The translations under genes were made by a program, and so were the position numbers. From Serinicoccus hydrothermalis (GTDB lineage: Bacteria > Actinomycetota > Actinomycetes > Actinomycetales > Dermatophilaceae): a DNA stretch of 64,000 bases. A model generated the notes under the pieces. It was not told the origin of the DNA. It saw nothing but the letters and a program-made list of their open reading frames with translations, and searched no databases. Positions 17,206-25,373 of the stretch are shown here, in pieces. Location: contig NZ_CP014989.1 in NCBI RefSeq assembly GCF_001685415.1, forward strand, positions 2,170,001 to 2,234,000, read 5' to 3'. How positions within the stretch are numbered: position 1 is the first letter of the stretch; every line of letters starts with the position of its first letter.

Positions 17206-17568
17206 GTGCTGACTATTGCTTCTCGTCTCGATGTGATGAACCGTCTGGGCCGGGCGATGGCGGACCCGACCCGGTCGCGGATCCTGATGACCCTGCTGGA
17301 GCGGCCCGCCTACCCCGCTGAGCTGGCCCGAGACCTGGACCTGACGCGGTCGAATGTGTCGAACCATCTGGCGTGTCTGCGCGACTGCGGGATCGTGGTC
17401 GGCGAGCCGGAGGGCCGGCAGACTCGCTATGAGATCACCGACGCCCACCTGGCGCGGGCGCTCAACGCCCTGGTGGAGACCACCCTGGCGGTCGATGAGG
17501 ATGCTCCGTGCCTGGATCCGGCCTGTCCGGTGCAGGGCTGCTGTGAGTCTGCAGGGGAGATGCGCTGA
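17206..17568 (+). CDS. cmtR: CmtR-type ArsR-family Cd/Pb sensor, copy 1
   Basis: A 120-residue winged-helix protein that closely follows the mycobacterial CmtR pattern: LGRAMADPTRSRIL, YPAELARDL, LTRSNVSNHLACLRDCGIVV and a Cys-containing C-terminus (APCLDPACPVQGCC). CmtR binds Cd(II) or Pb(II) through Cys in the helix and the C-terminal tail and then leaves the DNA. The stop overlaps the ATPase start (TGATG). A second, about 80 percent identical copy lies at 23471-23830 on the other strand. Confidence 0.92.
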   Translation: MLTIASRLDVMNRLGRAMADPTRSRILMTLLERPAYPAELARDLDLTRSNVSNHLACLRDCGIVVGEPEGRQTRYEITDAHLARALNALVETTLAVDEDAPCLDPACPVQGCCESAGEMR

Positions 17569-19544
17569 TGGCTGACGCATGCTGCGCCCCCGCCCCGGCT
17601 CCCGGCTCGGCTGGGGAACCGGCACCGCATACGCCCTGGTGGAAGGACGGCAGCGTCCAGATCCCGATCTCCTCGGGGCTGGCGCTCCTGACAGGACTGT
17701 TCACCGGGTGGTCGGGACTGGAGACGGTCGCACTGGTGATGTTCTGGGCCGCGCTGCTGCTGGGGGCCTCTCAGTTCGCGCCCGAGGCGCTGCGCGCGCT
17801 GGTGACCCGGCGTCGGCTGGGCATCGGCCTGCTGATGACCATCAGCGCCACCGGTGCGGTTCTCCTGGGGTACATCGGGGAGGCCGCCGCCCTGGCGTTC
17901 CTCTACTCGATCGCCGAGGCACTGGAGCACCGGGCGATGGACAAGGCCCGCTCCGGGCTGCGGGCACTGCTGGACCTGATTCCTGCCACGGCCACGGTCG
18001 TGGAGTCAAGCGGCGAGGTCCGTGACGTTGCGGCCGAGTCTCTGGTCGTGGGTCAGGTGTTACGGCTCAAGGCCGGGGAACGGCTGGCCACCGACGGCGT
18101 GGTCCGCTCCGGGCACAGCAGCTTGGATACCTCAGCCATCACCGGGGAGTCCATCCCGGTGGAGGTGGCACCCGGTGACGAGGTGCTCGCCGGGTCCATC
18201 AACACCTCCGGGGTCCTGGAGGTCGAGGCCACTGCGGCAGGGACAGACAACTCGCTGACCACGGTGGTCGAGCTGGTCGAGCAGGCCCAGGCCGACAAGG
18301 GCGAACGTGCCCGCATGGCCGACCGGATCGCCCGGCCGCTCGTCCCGGGCGTATTGGTCCTGGCCGTGCTGGTCGCCGCGATCGGCTCGATGTTCGGCGA
18401 TCCGATGGAGTGGATCACCCGCGGCCTCGTCGTCCTCGTGGCAGCATCGCCCTGCGCCCTGGGAATCTCGGTGCCGGTCACGGTGATCTCCGCGATCGGC
18501 GGCGGCAGCAGGTTCGGGCTGGTCGTGAAGTCCGGTGCCGCCTTCGAGCGGCTGGGTGACATCAAGCACCTGGCGCTGGACAAGACCGGCACCCTGACCC
18601 GCAACGAGCCGACTGTCGCCGCGGTGCTGACCACCGCAGGCCACAGCGAGGACGACGTGCTCAACTGGGCAGCAGCACTGGAAGCCCACAGCACCCACCC
18701 CCTTGCAACGGCCATCACCCGCGCGGCCGCGTACGTCCCGGGTGCCGAGGCGGTCACCGAGCACCCCGGGCAGGGCATCACCGGCACCGTCGACGGGCTG
18801 GCGGTCGCCGTGGGAAGTCCCCGCTGGCTGACTCCCGGCGCGCTCGGTGACCGAGTCGCCGAGCTGGAGGAACGCGGCAGCACGGTGGTGATCATCCACC
18901 GCAACGAGCAGCCCGCAGGCGCTGTCGGTGTCCGGGACGAGCTGCGTCCCGAGGCGGCAGAAGTGATCCAGATCCTTCATCGGCAGGGCATCGCCACGAC
19001 CATGCTTACCGGCGACAACGCCCGTACCGCACGAGCCATCGCCACCGAAGCCGGCATCACCGACGTCCGCGCCGAGCTGCGGCCGGCGGACAAGGCCCGC
19101 GAGATCGCCGCCCTGGCCAAGGACACCCCTACGGCCATGATCGGCGATGGGATCAACGACGCTCCGGCGCTGACGTCAGCGGATGTCGGCATCGCGATGG
19201 GCGCGACCGGCTCCGATGCCGCGGTCGAGTCCGCCGACGTAGCCTTCACCGGCGAAGACCTCCGCCTGATCGCCCACGGACTGCACCACGCGCGCCGGGG
19301 GCGACGGATCATGAACCAGAACATCGCACTGTCACTAGCGATCATCGTGGTACTACTGCCGCTATCCATCACCGGCACGCTCGGACTGGCCGCCGTCGTC
19401 CTCATCCACGAGCTCGCCGAAGTCGTCGTCATCGGCAACGGCCTCCGGGCCGCCCACACCCGCCACTCCCCGACCACCACGACGAGCCACCAACAGACAG
19501 CCACAACCCACCACCACGAGAACAAGCTGCACCACGCCCACTGA
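17568..19544 (+). CDS. P1B-type heavy-metal efflux ATPase (SPC motif)
   Basis: A 658-residue P1B ATPase without an N-terminal HMA domain; instead it starts MADACCAP and ends in a His-rich tail of about 30 residues. It has TGES, the membrane metal motif ASPCALG, the phosphorylation site DKTGTLT, HP in STHPLA, and GDGINDAP, all intact. SPC rather than CPC, with IHELAE in the last helix, places it nearer the P1B-4 group (Co, Ni, Fe, also Cd/Zn in some members). Control by CmtR points to Cd/Pb/Zn export. It is the main heavy-metal pump of the island. Confidence 0.92.
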   Translation: MADACCAPAPAPGSAGEPAPHTPWWKDGSVQIPISSGLALLTGLFTGWSGLETVALVMFWAALLLGASQFAPEALRALVTRRRLGIGLLMTISATGAVLLGYIGEAAALAFLYSIAEALEHRAMDKARSGLRALLDLIPATATVVESSGEVRDVAAESLVVGQVLRLKAGERLATDGVVRSGHSSLDTSAITGESIPVEVAPGDEVLAGSINTSGVLEVEATAAGTDNSLTTVVELVEQAQADKGERARMADRIARPLVPGVLVLAVLVAAIGSMFGDPMEWITRGLVVLVAASPCALGISVPVTVISAIGGGSRFGLVVKSGAAFERLGDIKHLALDKTGTLTRNEPTVAAVLTTAGHSEDDVLNWAAALEAHSTHPLATAITRAAAYVPGAEAVTEHPGQGITGTVDGLAVAVGSPRWLTPGALGDRVAELEERGSTVVIIHRNEQPAGAVGVRDELRPEAAEVIQILHRQGIATTMLTGDNARTARAIATEAGITDVRAELRPADKAREIAALAKDTPTAMIGDGINDAPALTSADVGIAMGATGSDAAVESADVAFTGEDLRLIAHGLHHARRGRRIMNQNIALSLAIIVVLLPLSITGTLGLAAVVLIHELAEVVVIGNGLRAAHTRHSPTTTTSHQQTATTHHHENKLHHAH

Positions 19545-20288
19545 CTCCGAACAACTGGGCTCGCGGGCTGGACAAGAACATGAAGGCCAATCCGGCCTAT
19601 TTCACAACCCGGGGTGGCTCCTCCGACCTGAACGTGGGCCGGGTGACCGCGTTGTTCCGCGCTGCGTGCAACGTGCTGCTCGAAGGTGCCTCGGATACCT
19701 AGCTAGGACGGGTTGATCCACCGGCTCGACAAGATCGACACCAAGGAGGGGCTGGACTCCCTCTGATACCTCGCCGAGCAGCACGTCCCCTGCGCCGTCC
19801 TGCTGTACGAGCGCTACCTTGGACGGCCGTTCGCCAGCCACCGCGACGGTGTCTCCGAGCTCGTCGGTGACGTGATGGAGAATGCCATCGAGGACCTGCT
19901 GGCAAAGGCCCGCATCCCCATTCCGCAAGACCAAGCGGGCCGATCGGGTGCCGGGGCTTCGATCAGGCCACCTGACTTCTTCAGCCCCGATGAACTCGAC
20001 CCCACAGTCATCATCGAAGCCAAGATCACCGGCGACGACGGCACGGCCCGCGACAAGGTCGCCCGCATCCTGCGCCTGGCGGCCATGCGCGACGAACGCG
20101 AGAGGGCCGGTCGCCCGGCGTTCGAGGTGGTGGCCTGCATCGACGGCCGAGGCTTCGGTGTGCGCCGCGAGGACATGAGCCACATGATCGTCGCGACCCG
20201 CGGCAAGGTCTTCACGGCGAACTCCCTGAAGGACCTGATCGCCGACACCCGGCTGTCCGAGCTCCTGCCGACGCCGCCAGACCACTGA
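19545..20288 (+). pseudogene. Decayed PD-(D/E)XK-like nuclease gene
   Basis: In one frame from about 19722 the sequence reads LDKIDTKEGLDSL, a TGA at 19764-19766, then YLAEQHVPCAVLLYERYLG and on through FFSPDELDPTVIIEAKITGD to a stop at 20286-20288. The D-x(n)-E-A-K arrangement followed by DDGTARDK resembles restriction-type nucleases. Between about 19920 and 19975 the neighbouring frame reads KTKRADRVPG, which fits the family better, so two compensating frameshifts are likely. The only intact piece is 19872-20288 (138 residues). An earlier fragment at 19560-19702 (in a third frame) may belong to the same or another wreck. I regard it as nonfunctional. Confidence 0.55.
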
Positions 20289-20733
20289 CGGGAGAGCCGC
20301 TGACACCGAAGGTGGAGATGTTGGTCGCACGCTAAATGCCGCGAGTCGGGCGCTACTTTGCACAGCCCGTGCCGGCAGTGCCAGGTCATGCAAGGTTGAC
20401 CGGGTCGGACGTGCAACCTTCGCTGCATCTCGACACGGTTGTCGAGATGCAGCCAATCTTGCGCAGCGACCGTCCCTATGTAACATTCCCCACGGTTATC
20501 CGTAAGAGCGATCTTCTGTTGAGATGCAGCCAAGTTCGCACAAACGACCGCCGTATGCGGCAATAGGCGGGCGTGATGGACACCATCACTTTACGTTATG
20601 GAGGAGTTGGCTGTACGGGCTCAGGGTTACATCGTCCGCGCTCCGGCTCCGGCCGAAGCACGTCGATCCGCGTAGTCCAGCCAGCCGTCGGAATGTGGCG
20701 GAACTACTGCACCGACCGTCTCACCGGCTCTCC
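20289..20733. other. Noncoding stretch with repeat copy A
   Basis: About 440 bases without a gene between the nuclease wreck and the end of merA. It holds the first copy of a dispersed element (see 20353-20452) with a strong hairpin. Short open frames here are not supported by composition or ribosome sites. Confidence 0.45.
20353..20452 (+). repeat. Dispersed element copy A with 13-bp hairpin
   Basis: It starts CTACTTTGC and ends, 70 bases later, in CTGCATCTCGACA followed by a 4-base loop and its perfect complement TGTCGAGATGCAG (20423-20452). An inner imperfect inverted pair, GCAAGGTTG and CAACCTT, lies just before the hairpin. The same order and spacing recurs at 23983-24073 (copy B), and the 3' part at 27337-27380 (copy C). 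No reading frame is kept between copies, so it is a noncoding repeat, perhaps a mobile-element end or an attachment or regulatory site. Confidence 0.6.
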
Positions 20734-22101
20734 TCAGGCGCAGCAGCTGGTGGGCATGGTCGAGCGGAATAGACCGGCTGCTATGCGCAGGGCTTCGCTC
20801 ATCGTGAGGTAGGGCGCCCACGTGTCGGTCAGGTCGTCGACGGTGAGGCCGAACTTGATGGCGTACGTCGCGGCAAGCATGAGCTCCCCGGCACCGTCGA
20901 GCGCAGCATGCACCCCCAGGATCTTGCGGGTCTGGGTGTCGATGACGAGCTTGAGGACCCCGCGGGTGTCCTGGTTGACCAGGGCGCGCGGAATGTCCTG
21001 CGCGCTCAGGACCCGGCTCTCAGCGTGGTGGCCGAGTTCCAGGGCTCGGGCTTCGGTCAGTCCGGCGCTGGCGAGTTGAGGAGTGGTGAACGTGACTCCG
21101 GGCAGGCCGCGGTAGTCCACGGTAGACAGCTCGCCGAGCGCACCGGACGCGGCGACCCGGCCCGTTTGCGCGGCAACGTAGATGTACTGCGGGGCACCGC
21201 AGACGTCCCCGGCGGCGAACACCCGCTGGTTGGTCGTGCGCTGGTTCTCATCCACGACGATGAAGCCGCGGGCGTCCGTGCCGATCCCGGCGGCCTCCAG
21301 TCCCAGACCGGTGGTGTTGGCGTAGCGGCCGGTGGCGACCAGCAGGCGCTGGCCCTGGACCTGAGCACCGCTGACCGTGGTGACCTTGACCCCTTCGGCG
21401 GTGGGTTCCACTTCCCGCCCGTGCTCCTCGACCACCGTGATCCCGTCCTGCGCGAAGACGCTTCGCAGCACGTCAGCGACCTCGGGTTCGGCGTAGGGGG
21501 CGATCCGGCCCACGAGGGTGACGTCAACGCCCAGCTGGGCCCATAGCTGAGCCTGCTCCAGACCGACATAGCCCCCACCCAGCACGACCATCGAGACGGG
21601 CAGGTCCTGCTGTTCCATCGCGGTGCTCGACGTCAGGTACTCGATCTCGCTCATGCCGGTCAGGTCCGGAATGAGCGGGGCTGCTCCGGTGGCGATCACG
21701 TACGACGCCGCGCGCAACATCTGGTCCTCGACCTGCAGCGTGTGCTCGTCCAGAAACCGCGCATGCCCGTAGGTGATGGCAAACTCGTGCGCCTCGGCGA
21801 CATCGACGTACTTCGCCTGGCGCAGGTGCTCGACCAACCCCTGCTTCTGGTTCATCAGCTCCCCCACCTCGGGGGCATCAGCACTGGTGGGCACACCCTG
21901 AAACGGGCTGGTCAGCGCCCGGTGGCGCCGGCCAGCTGCAGCGAGCAAGCTCTTGCTCGGGATGCATCCCACGTTCAGACAGGTACCGCCGAGCGGACCA
22001 TGCTCGACCAGCAGCACGCTCTTTCCGCGGGAGCGCGCCTCGATCCCGGCGGCCATGGCCGCACCCCCGGTGCCGATGACGATCAAGTCGTACTGGACCA
22101 T
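20734..22101 (-). CDS. merA: Mercuric reductase MerA (short form, no HMA domain)
   Basis: A 455-residue pyridine nucleotide-disulfide oxidoreductase with FAD motif GTGGAAMAAG, redox Cys pair in GGTCLNVGCIPSKSL (near 38-52), NAD motif VVLGGGYVGLEQA and FAD motif VFAAGDV. The C-terminus ends TSCCA, the vicinal Cys pair that hands Hg(II) to the active site and is diagnostic for MerA. The N-terminal metal-binding domain found in many MerA proteins is absent. It reduces Hg(II) to volatile Hg(0) with NADPH. No merT, merP or merB is nearby, so Hg uptake must rely on other routes. It is divergent from a merR gene. Confidence 0.93.
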   Translation of the reverse strand: MVQYDLIVIGTGGAAMAAGIEARSRGKSVLLVEHGPLGGTCLNVGCIPSKSLLAAAGRRHRALTSPFQGVPTSADAPEVGELMNQKQGLVEHLRQAKYVDVAEAHEFAITYGHARFLDEHTLQVEDQMLRAASYVIATGAAPLIPDLTGMSEIEYLTSSTAMEQQDLPVSMVVLGGGYVGLEQAQLWAQLGVDVTLVGRIAPYAEPEVADVLRSVFAQDGITVVEEHGREVEPTAEGVKVTTVSGAQVQGQRLLVATGRYANTTGLGLEAAGIGTDARGFIVVDENQRTTNQRVFAAGDVCGAPQYIYVAAQTGRVAASGALGELSTVDYRGLPGVTFTTPQLASAGLTEARALELGHHAESRVLSAQDIPRALVNQDTRGVLKLVIDTQTRKILGVHAALDGAGELMLAATYAIKFGLTVDDLTDTWAPYLTMSEALRIAAGLFRSTMPTSCCA

Positions 22102-22138
22102 GACTGCTCTCTTCCGGTCGGGACGCAGGGTCGCTTAG

Positions 22139-22170
22139 ACCGTAAGGCTTCCAGTGCACTGGAAGGTCAA
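22139..22170 (-). promoter_or_regulatory. MerR-type promoter for merA with 16-bp palindrome
   Basis: On the minus strand, TTGACC (22170-22165) and TACGGT (22144-22139) are separated by 20 bases, the long spacer typical of MerR-activated promoters. The spacer carries a perfect palindrome, TTCCAGTGCACTGGAA (22149-22164). This is the classic layout in which MerR untwists the spacer on binding metal and activates the divergent gene, here merA. Confidence 0.85.
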
Positions 22171-22186
22171 GAGCTACGGTGCAGGT

Positions 22187-22612
22187 ATGCGCATCGGAGA
22201 GTTGGCCGCGGCAACCGGCGTGAGCACAAAGACCATCCGGTTCTACGAAACGGCCGGCGTGCTACCGGCGCCCGCACGGACCACATCGGGCTACCGGCAG
22301 TACGACGCCAGCGCGGCGGACCGGCTCGCATTCATCAGAGCCGCACAGGCAGCGGGACTGACCCTCGCCCAAATCCGAGATGTCATCTCAGCCCGCGACA
22401 TCAGCGAAGCACCCTGCCACCACGTCGCCACCCTGCTGGCCGACCACGCCGCCGCACTCCAAGCACGGCTCTCTCAACTCAGCGAACTGCTCGAGCATGT
22501 GCGCTGGCTCAGCCATCGGGCGACCACGCTGGATCCCGGCCAGTGCCTCCCCCAGCATGTCTGCCACGCCATCCCGACCAGCCAACTGACGGACCGCTCC
22601 TCCAGCCGCTGA
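22187..22612 (+). CDS. merR: MerR-family metal-responsive regulator
   Basis: A 141-residue protein starting MRIGELAAATGVSTKTIRFY, the canonical MerR helix-turn-helix. A dimer helix follows, with Cys in SEAPCHHVATLL (near 79) and a C-terminal pair in GQCLPQHVCH, in keeping with Hg(II)-type binding by three Cys across the dimer. The start is ATG 22187; the longer frame begins inside the operator. It is divergent from merA over a MerR-type promoter. CueR/ZntR-type specificity cannot be excluded from sequence alone, but the merA partner favours mercury. Confidence 0.88.
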   Translation: MRIGELAAATGVSTKTIRFYETAGVLPAPARTTSGYRQYDASAADRLAFIRAAQAAGLTLAQIRDVISARDISEAPCHHVATLLADHAAALQARLSQLSELLEHVRWLSHRATTLDPGQCLPQHVCHAIPTSQLTDRSSSR

Positions 22613-22874
22613 ACACCACATCCGGTATGCCGATCCCGCGACTACTCCACCGCACCCTCCTGCTGCGCGTGACACTGCACACCTTCGGCATCCCTCGGGT
22701 ACGCCGGCAGCCCCGCGACCCGCTCTGACACACCCTCCGATTCTTCGGTGGCCAGCTGGAGGTTTGGCAGTCTGCCGCTACTGCGCTCCGTCGGCTCTTC
22801 CAGGGAACCTCAGGAGTGCTCGGCAAGCGGAGGCCGGGTAACTGGTGCACGGTCGTAAGTCCCGACGGCTCTGG
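22613..22874. other. Intergenic between merR and cadD
   Basis: About 260 bases between converging genes. No gene is supported. It contains one GGTATGCC (22624-22631). No strong terminator hairpin was seen. Confidence 0.35.
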
Positions 22875-23474
22875 TCAGAGGCCAAAGGCTCCGCCACTGA
22901 CCAAGATGGCGATGCCCAGTCCGATGAGGACGATGGGGAACAGGATGTGCTCCCACCGCTCAAGGACTTCGGCGATCGGGGGGCGGGTGGCCACGAACTT
23001 GGCCAGCATGACAAGGACCGCGACCAGCCCGAGGAAGACGATGCAGTAAGCCACCACGGCCGCCGGTCCCACGCTGAGGAAGACCGGGACGTAGACGCCG
23101 ATGTTGTCCCCACCGTTGGCGAAGGTGACCCCCGCGACCGTCCAGACGGCGACGTTCTTGCCGGTGACCTTGGCATCGTCACCATCGTCGTCGTTCCCGC
23201 GCCAGGCCTCCCATGCGGCCCACAGACCCAAGACCAACGGGATGAGTCCGAAGTACGGGATGACTGCCGAGGGCAGGAACGCGTCCGCGCCCAGGGTGAC
23301 GAGCACTGCCGCGCCAAGGATGCCCGCGAACCCCAGGTACTGGCCCAGCACGATCCGGGCCGTGGTTCCGGACTGTCCTGCGCCGCGCGCGAAGAACAGC
23401 GAGAGCACGATGATGTCGTCGATGTTGGTCGCGATGAACAGGCCGATCGCCTGCAGGACCGAGGACAGGATCAT
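22875..23474 (-). CDS. cadD: CadD-family cadmium resistance transporter
   Basis: A 199-residue, five-to-six-helix protein with TNIDDIIVLSLFFARG near the N-terminus and TFANGGDNIGVYVPVF in the second half. These are the two acidic repeats of the CadD/LysE-like resistance family. The start is ATG 23474 because it overlaps the CmtR stop (ATGA); the longer frame runs into cmtR. It probably exports Cd(II), under CmtR copy 2. Confidence 0.88.
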   Translation of the reverse strand: MILSSVLQAIGLFIATNIDDIIVLSLFFARGAGQSGTTARIVLGQYLGFAGILGAAVLVTLGADAFLPSAVIPYFGLIPLVLGLWAAWEAWRGNDDDGDDAKVTGKNVAVWTVAGVTFANGGDNIGVYVPVFLSVGPAAVVAYCIVFLGLVAVLVMLAKFVATRPPIAEVLERWEHILFPIVLIGLGIAILVSGGAFGL

Positions 23475-23830
23475 GCGCCAGCCTCGGCGGCGCAACATCT
23501 GGCGATCGAGCAAGCCGGATCGAGACACGGGGCGTTCTCGTCCACTGCGAGGGCAACCTCGACCAGCGCGGTCAGCGCCCGCGCCAGGTGCGGATCCGCG
23601 ATCTCATAGCGTGTGCGGCGGCCTTCGAGCTCGGCGACCACGATGCCGCAGTCTCGCAGGCAGGTCAGATGGTTGGACACGTTCGAGCGCGTCAGGCCAA
23701 GGTCGCGCGCCAACTCCGCCGGGTAGGCAGGCCGCTCAAGCAGCACCAGGAGAAGCCGTGACCGGGTGGGATCCGCCAGCGCCCGGCCCAGCCGGTTCAT
23801 CACATCCAGACGAGAAGCAATGGTCAGCAC
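23471..23830 (-). CDS. cmtR: CmtR-type ArsR-family Cd/Pb sensor, copy 2
   Basis: A 119-residue near-duplicate of the sensor at 17206-17568, with the same start MLTIASRLDVMNRLGRA and the LTRSNVSNHLTCLRDCGIVV segment. It differs mainly at the C-terminus (APCLDPACSIARCCAAEAGA). It is coupled to cadD by a four-base overlap. The GTG start at 23830 follows a TATAGT -10 at 23843-23838 so closely that the mRNA is probably leaderless. Confidence 0.92.
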   Translation of the reverse strand: MLTIASRLDVMNRLGRALADPTRSRLLLVLLERPAYPAELARDLGLTRSNVSNHLTCLRDCGIVVAELEGRRTRYEIADPHLARALTALVEVALAVDENAPCLDPACSIARCCAAEAGA

Positions 23831-23860
23831 GCGCTGAACTATACAGCACTGACTGTACCA
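23831..23860 (-). promoter_or_regulatory. cmtR copy 2 promoter and operator
   Basis: On the minus strand the box TATAGTTCAGC precedes the GTG by about three bases, exactly as at copy 1, and a TACAGTCAGTGC stretch lies further upstream. The box is the only sequence shared by the two cmtR promoters outside the coding region, so it is the likely CmtR site. Confidence 0.55.
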
Positions 23861-23982
23861 ATAACGGTGACTGCAGCGCCTCCGATGCGTCGCTCCGCTC
23901 CGTTGTCAGGGGCCCCAGCCTGGCGCCTCCGCCAATGCGGACCACGTGGGAGGTGAACCACGCGCCCCCCTGGCGTGTGGCC

Positions 23983-24073
23983 CTACTTTGCGCGGATCGT
24001 CGGTTTGAGCGACAGTCGCGCAAGATCGACCCCTCACGATCGTGCAATCTTCACTGCATCTCGACACCAGTTG
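23983..24073 (+). repeat. Dispersed element copy B
   Basis: It aligns with copy A over its length: CTACTTTGC at the start, an inner GCAAGAT/CAATCTT pair, and CTGCATCTCGACAC 71 bases after the start (70 in copy A). Here the right arm of the hairpin is reduced to CAGTTGAG, so the strong stem of copy A is lost. It lies about 80 bases upstream of the nuclease-like gene at 24152, within the 320-base gap after cmtR. Confidence 0.55.
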
Positions 24074-24151
24074 AGAGCGGAGAACGGCGCGTTGCGGCAC
24101 GTCGACTGCTGTTGACGCAGCCCGATTCGTCTTGCGAAGGAAGGCACAACC

Positions 24152-25093
24152 ATGACTGCGACCAACGAGCATCCCGCAGCAAAGGCCCCAGGCATCTTTG
24201 AGGTCACGAAGAGGTTGAAATCCTGGGCGCGAGACGTCAGTGGCGACGCGACGGCGTTCGCAGCTTCGAGGGCCATCACCCATCACAACTGGCATGCTGC
24301 CGAGTCGATGCCCGCGCCCCGCCACTACGAGTCACCGGCGGCGCTCGACGCCCTGGAAGCCGTCAGAACAGGCGTGCTACCTCATGAAGCCTTCAACAAC
24401 GAAGCGATCGGCGACCTGCCCCGCACAACGACCGGCATGCAGGCTGCCGTCACGCTGAGGCTGTTGCACGACGCGGGTGCGCCGCTCGAGCTCATGAGCG
24501 TCCTGACGGCTGCTTACGGCGTGGACATCCATGACGTGCAGGAAGTTGTGGAGCGGAACCGGCTCGAGGGGACTGGTTCGGCCGGACTCCAACGGGGCGG
24601 TCGGCCCTATGTAGAGCCCTCCCGGGGGGTCGAGGACGGAGTCGTCAGCGGTGAGCCAGTCTTGGTCCCTTGGAACGCCGATGCGATCGACCGCGGCACG
24701 AAGGCGCACAAGGATCTTGAGGTCGAAGTGGCTGCACATGTCCGCGAAAGCGGACTCCTGCCGCTTTCACCCTGCGGCGGTGACGAGCCGTTCGACGTGG
24801 CCTGGGTGGCGGACAGCGTCCTCTATGTCTGCGAGGTCAAGAGCCTCACGGATGCAAATCAGGAGTCGCAGTTGCGACTGGGTCTCGGTCAACTGCTCGC
24901 GTATCTGTTCAGGACCAAAGCTGAGCACTGGCCGGACATCGACCGCATGCGGGGAGTGTTGGCGGTGGAGGGTCCGCCGAAACGACTCGACTGGGTGGAC
25001 ATCCGCGCGGAGCATGGCGTCACTCTCACCTGGCCCGGGCGCTTCCCCGAAGTGTGCGGCGAAGCGGCAGCGCAGCGGAACCCGAGCGACTGA
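24152..25093 (+). CDS. Hypothetical protein with PD-(D/E)XK-like C-terminal domain
   Basis: A 313-residue protein of lower GC than its neighbours. The N-terminal 150 residues have no motif I recognise. The C-terminal part has FDVAWVADSVLYVCEVKS (near 225-242), where Asp followed by E-V-K fits the core of PD-(D/E)XK nucleases, and a following helix QLRLGLGQLLAYLF as in restriction-like nucleases. No helicase or methylase is beside it. It may be a stand-alone defence or mobile-element nuclease. Function is inference from the motif only. Confidence 0.55.
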   Translation: MTATNEHPAAKAPGIFEVTKRLKSWARDVSGDATAFAASRAITHHNWHAAESMPAPRHYESPAALDALEAVRTGVLPHEAFNNEAIGDLPRTTTGMQAAVTLRLLHDAGAPLELMSVLTAAYGVDIHDVQEVVERNRLEGTGSAGLQRGGRPYVEPSRGVEDGVVSGEPVLVPWNADAIDRGTKAHKDLEVEVAAHVRESGLLPLSPCGGDEPFDVAWVADSVLYVCEVKSLTDANQESQLRLGLGQLLAYLFRTKAEHWPDIDRMRGVLAVEGPPKRLDWVDIRAEHGVTLTWPGRFPEVCGEAAAQRNPSD

Positions 25094-25320
25094 CCTCCCC
25101 ACCCTGCTATGGCACACCTTCAAGGTCCGCTGAACGGTGTCACAGCGCAGCGGTGGCGCGAGTAGTGGCCGTGGTCGGCTGGGAAAACGCGGCCGTGCTC
25201 GCAGCGACACAGATCCTCTTGCAACTCGAGTGGCCCATCCGTCTCGGACGCCACGACATGATTCCAGGAGTGCTCGAGCGTGGCTATCGCGTCACTGACG
25301 AGCTGGCCGCACTGCGCTAA
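25094..25320 (+). other. Short ORF tail, possible gene remnant
   Basis: A frame ending at 25320 reads VVGWENAAVLAATQILLQLE and HDMIPGVLERGYRVTDELAALR with protein-like composition, but it overlaps the end of the previous gene and has no clear start. It may be the end of a lost gene. I cannot assign it. Confidence 0.25.
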
Positions 25321-25373
25321 GCGTCTGGTCCTGCAGCCGAGTCATCGGCCCGCGCCTCACGTCGGCATCACCG

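Noticed and set aside
20423-20452. Hairpin as an integron attC site
   Set aside because: The arm length is suggestive, but no integrase and no R-box core of the GTTRRRY type in the right place were seen. I keep it as an unassigned repeat.
20734-22612. Complete mer operon
   Set aside because: Only merA and merR are present. No MerT-, MerP- or MerB-like frame exists on either side.
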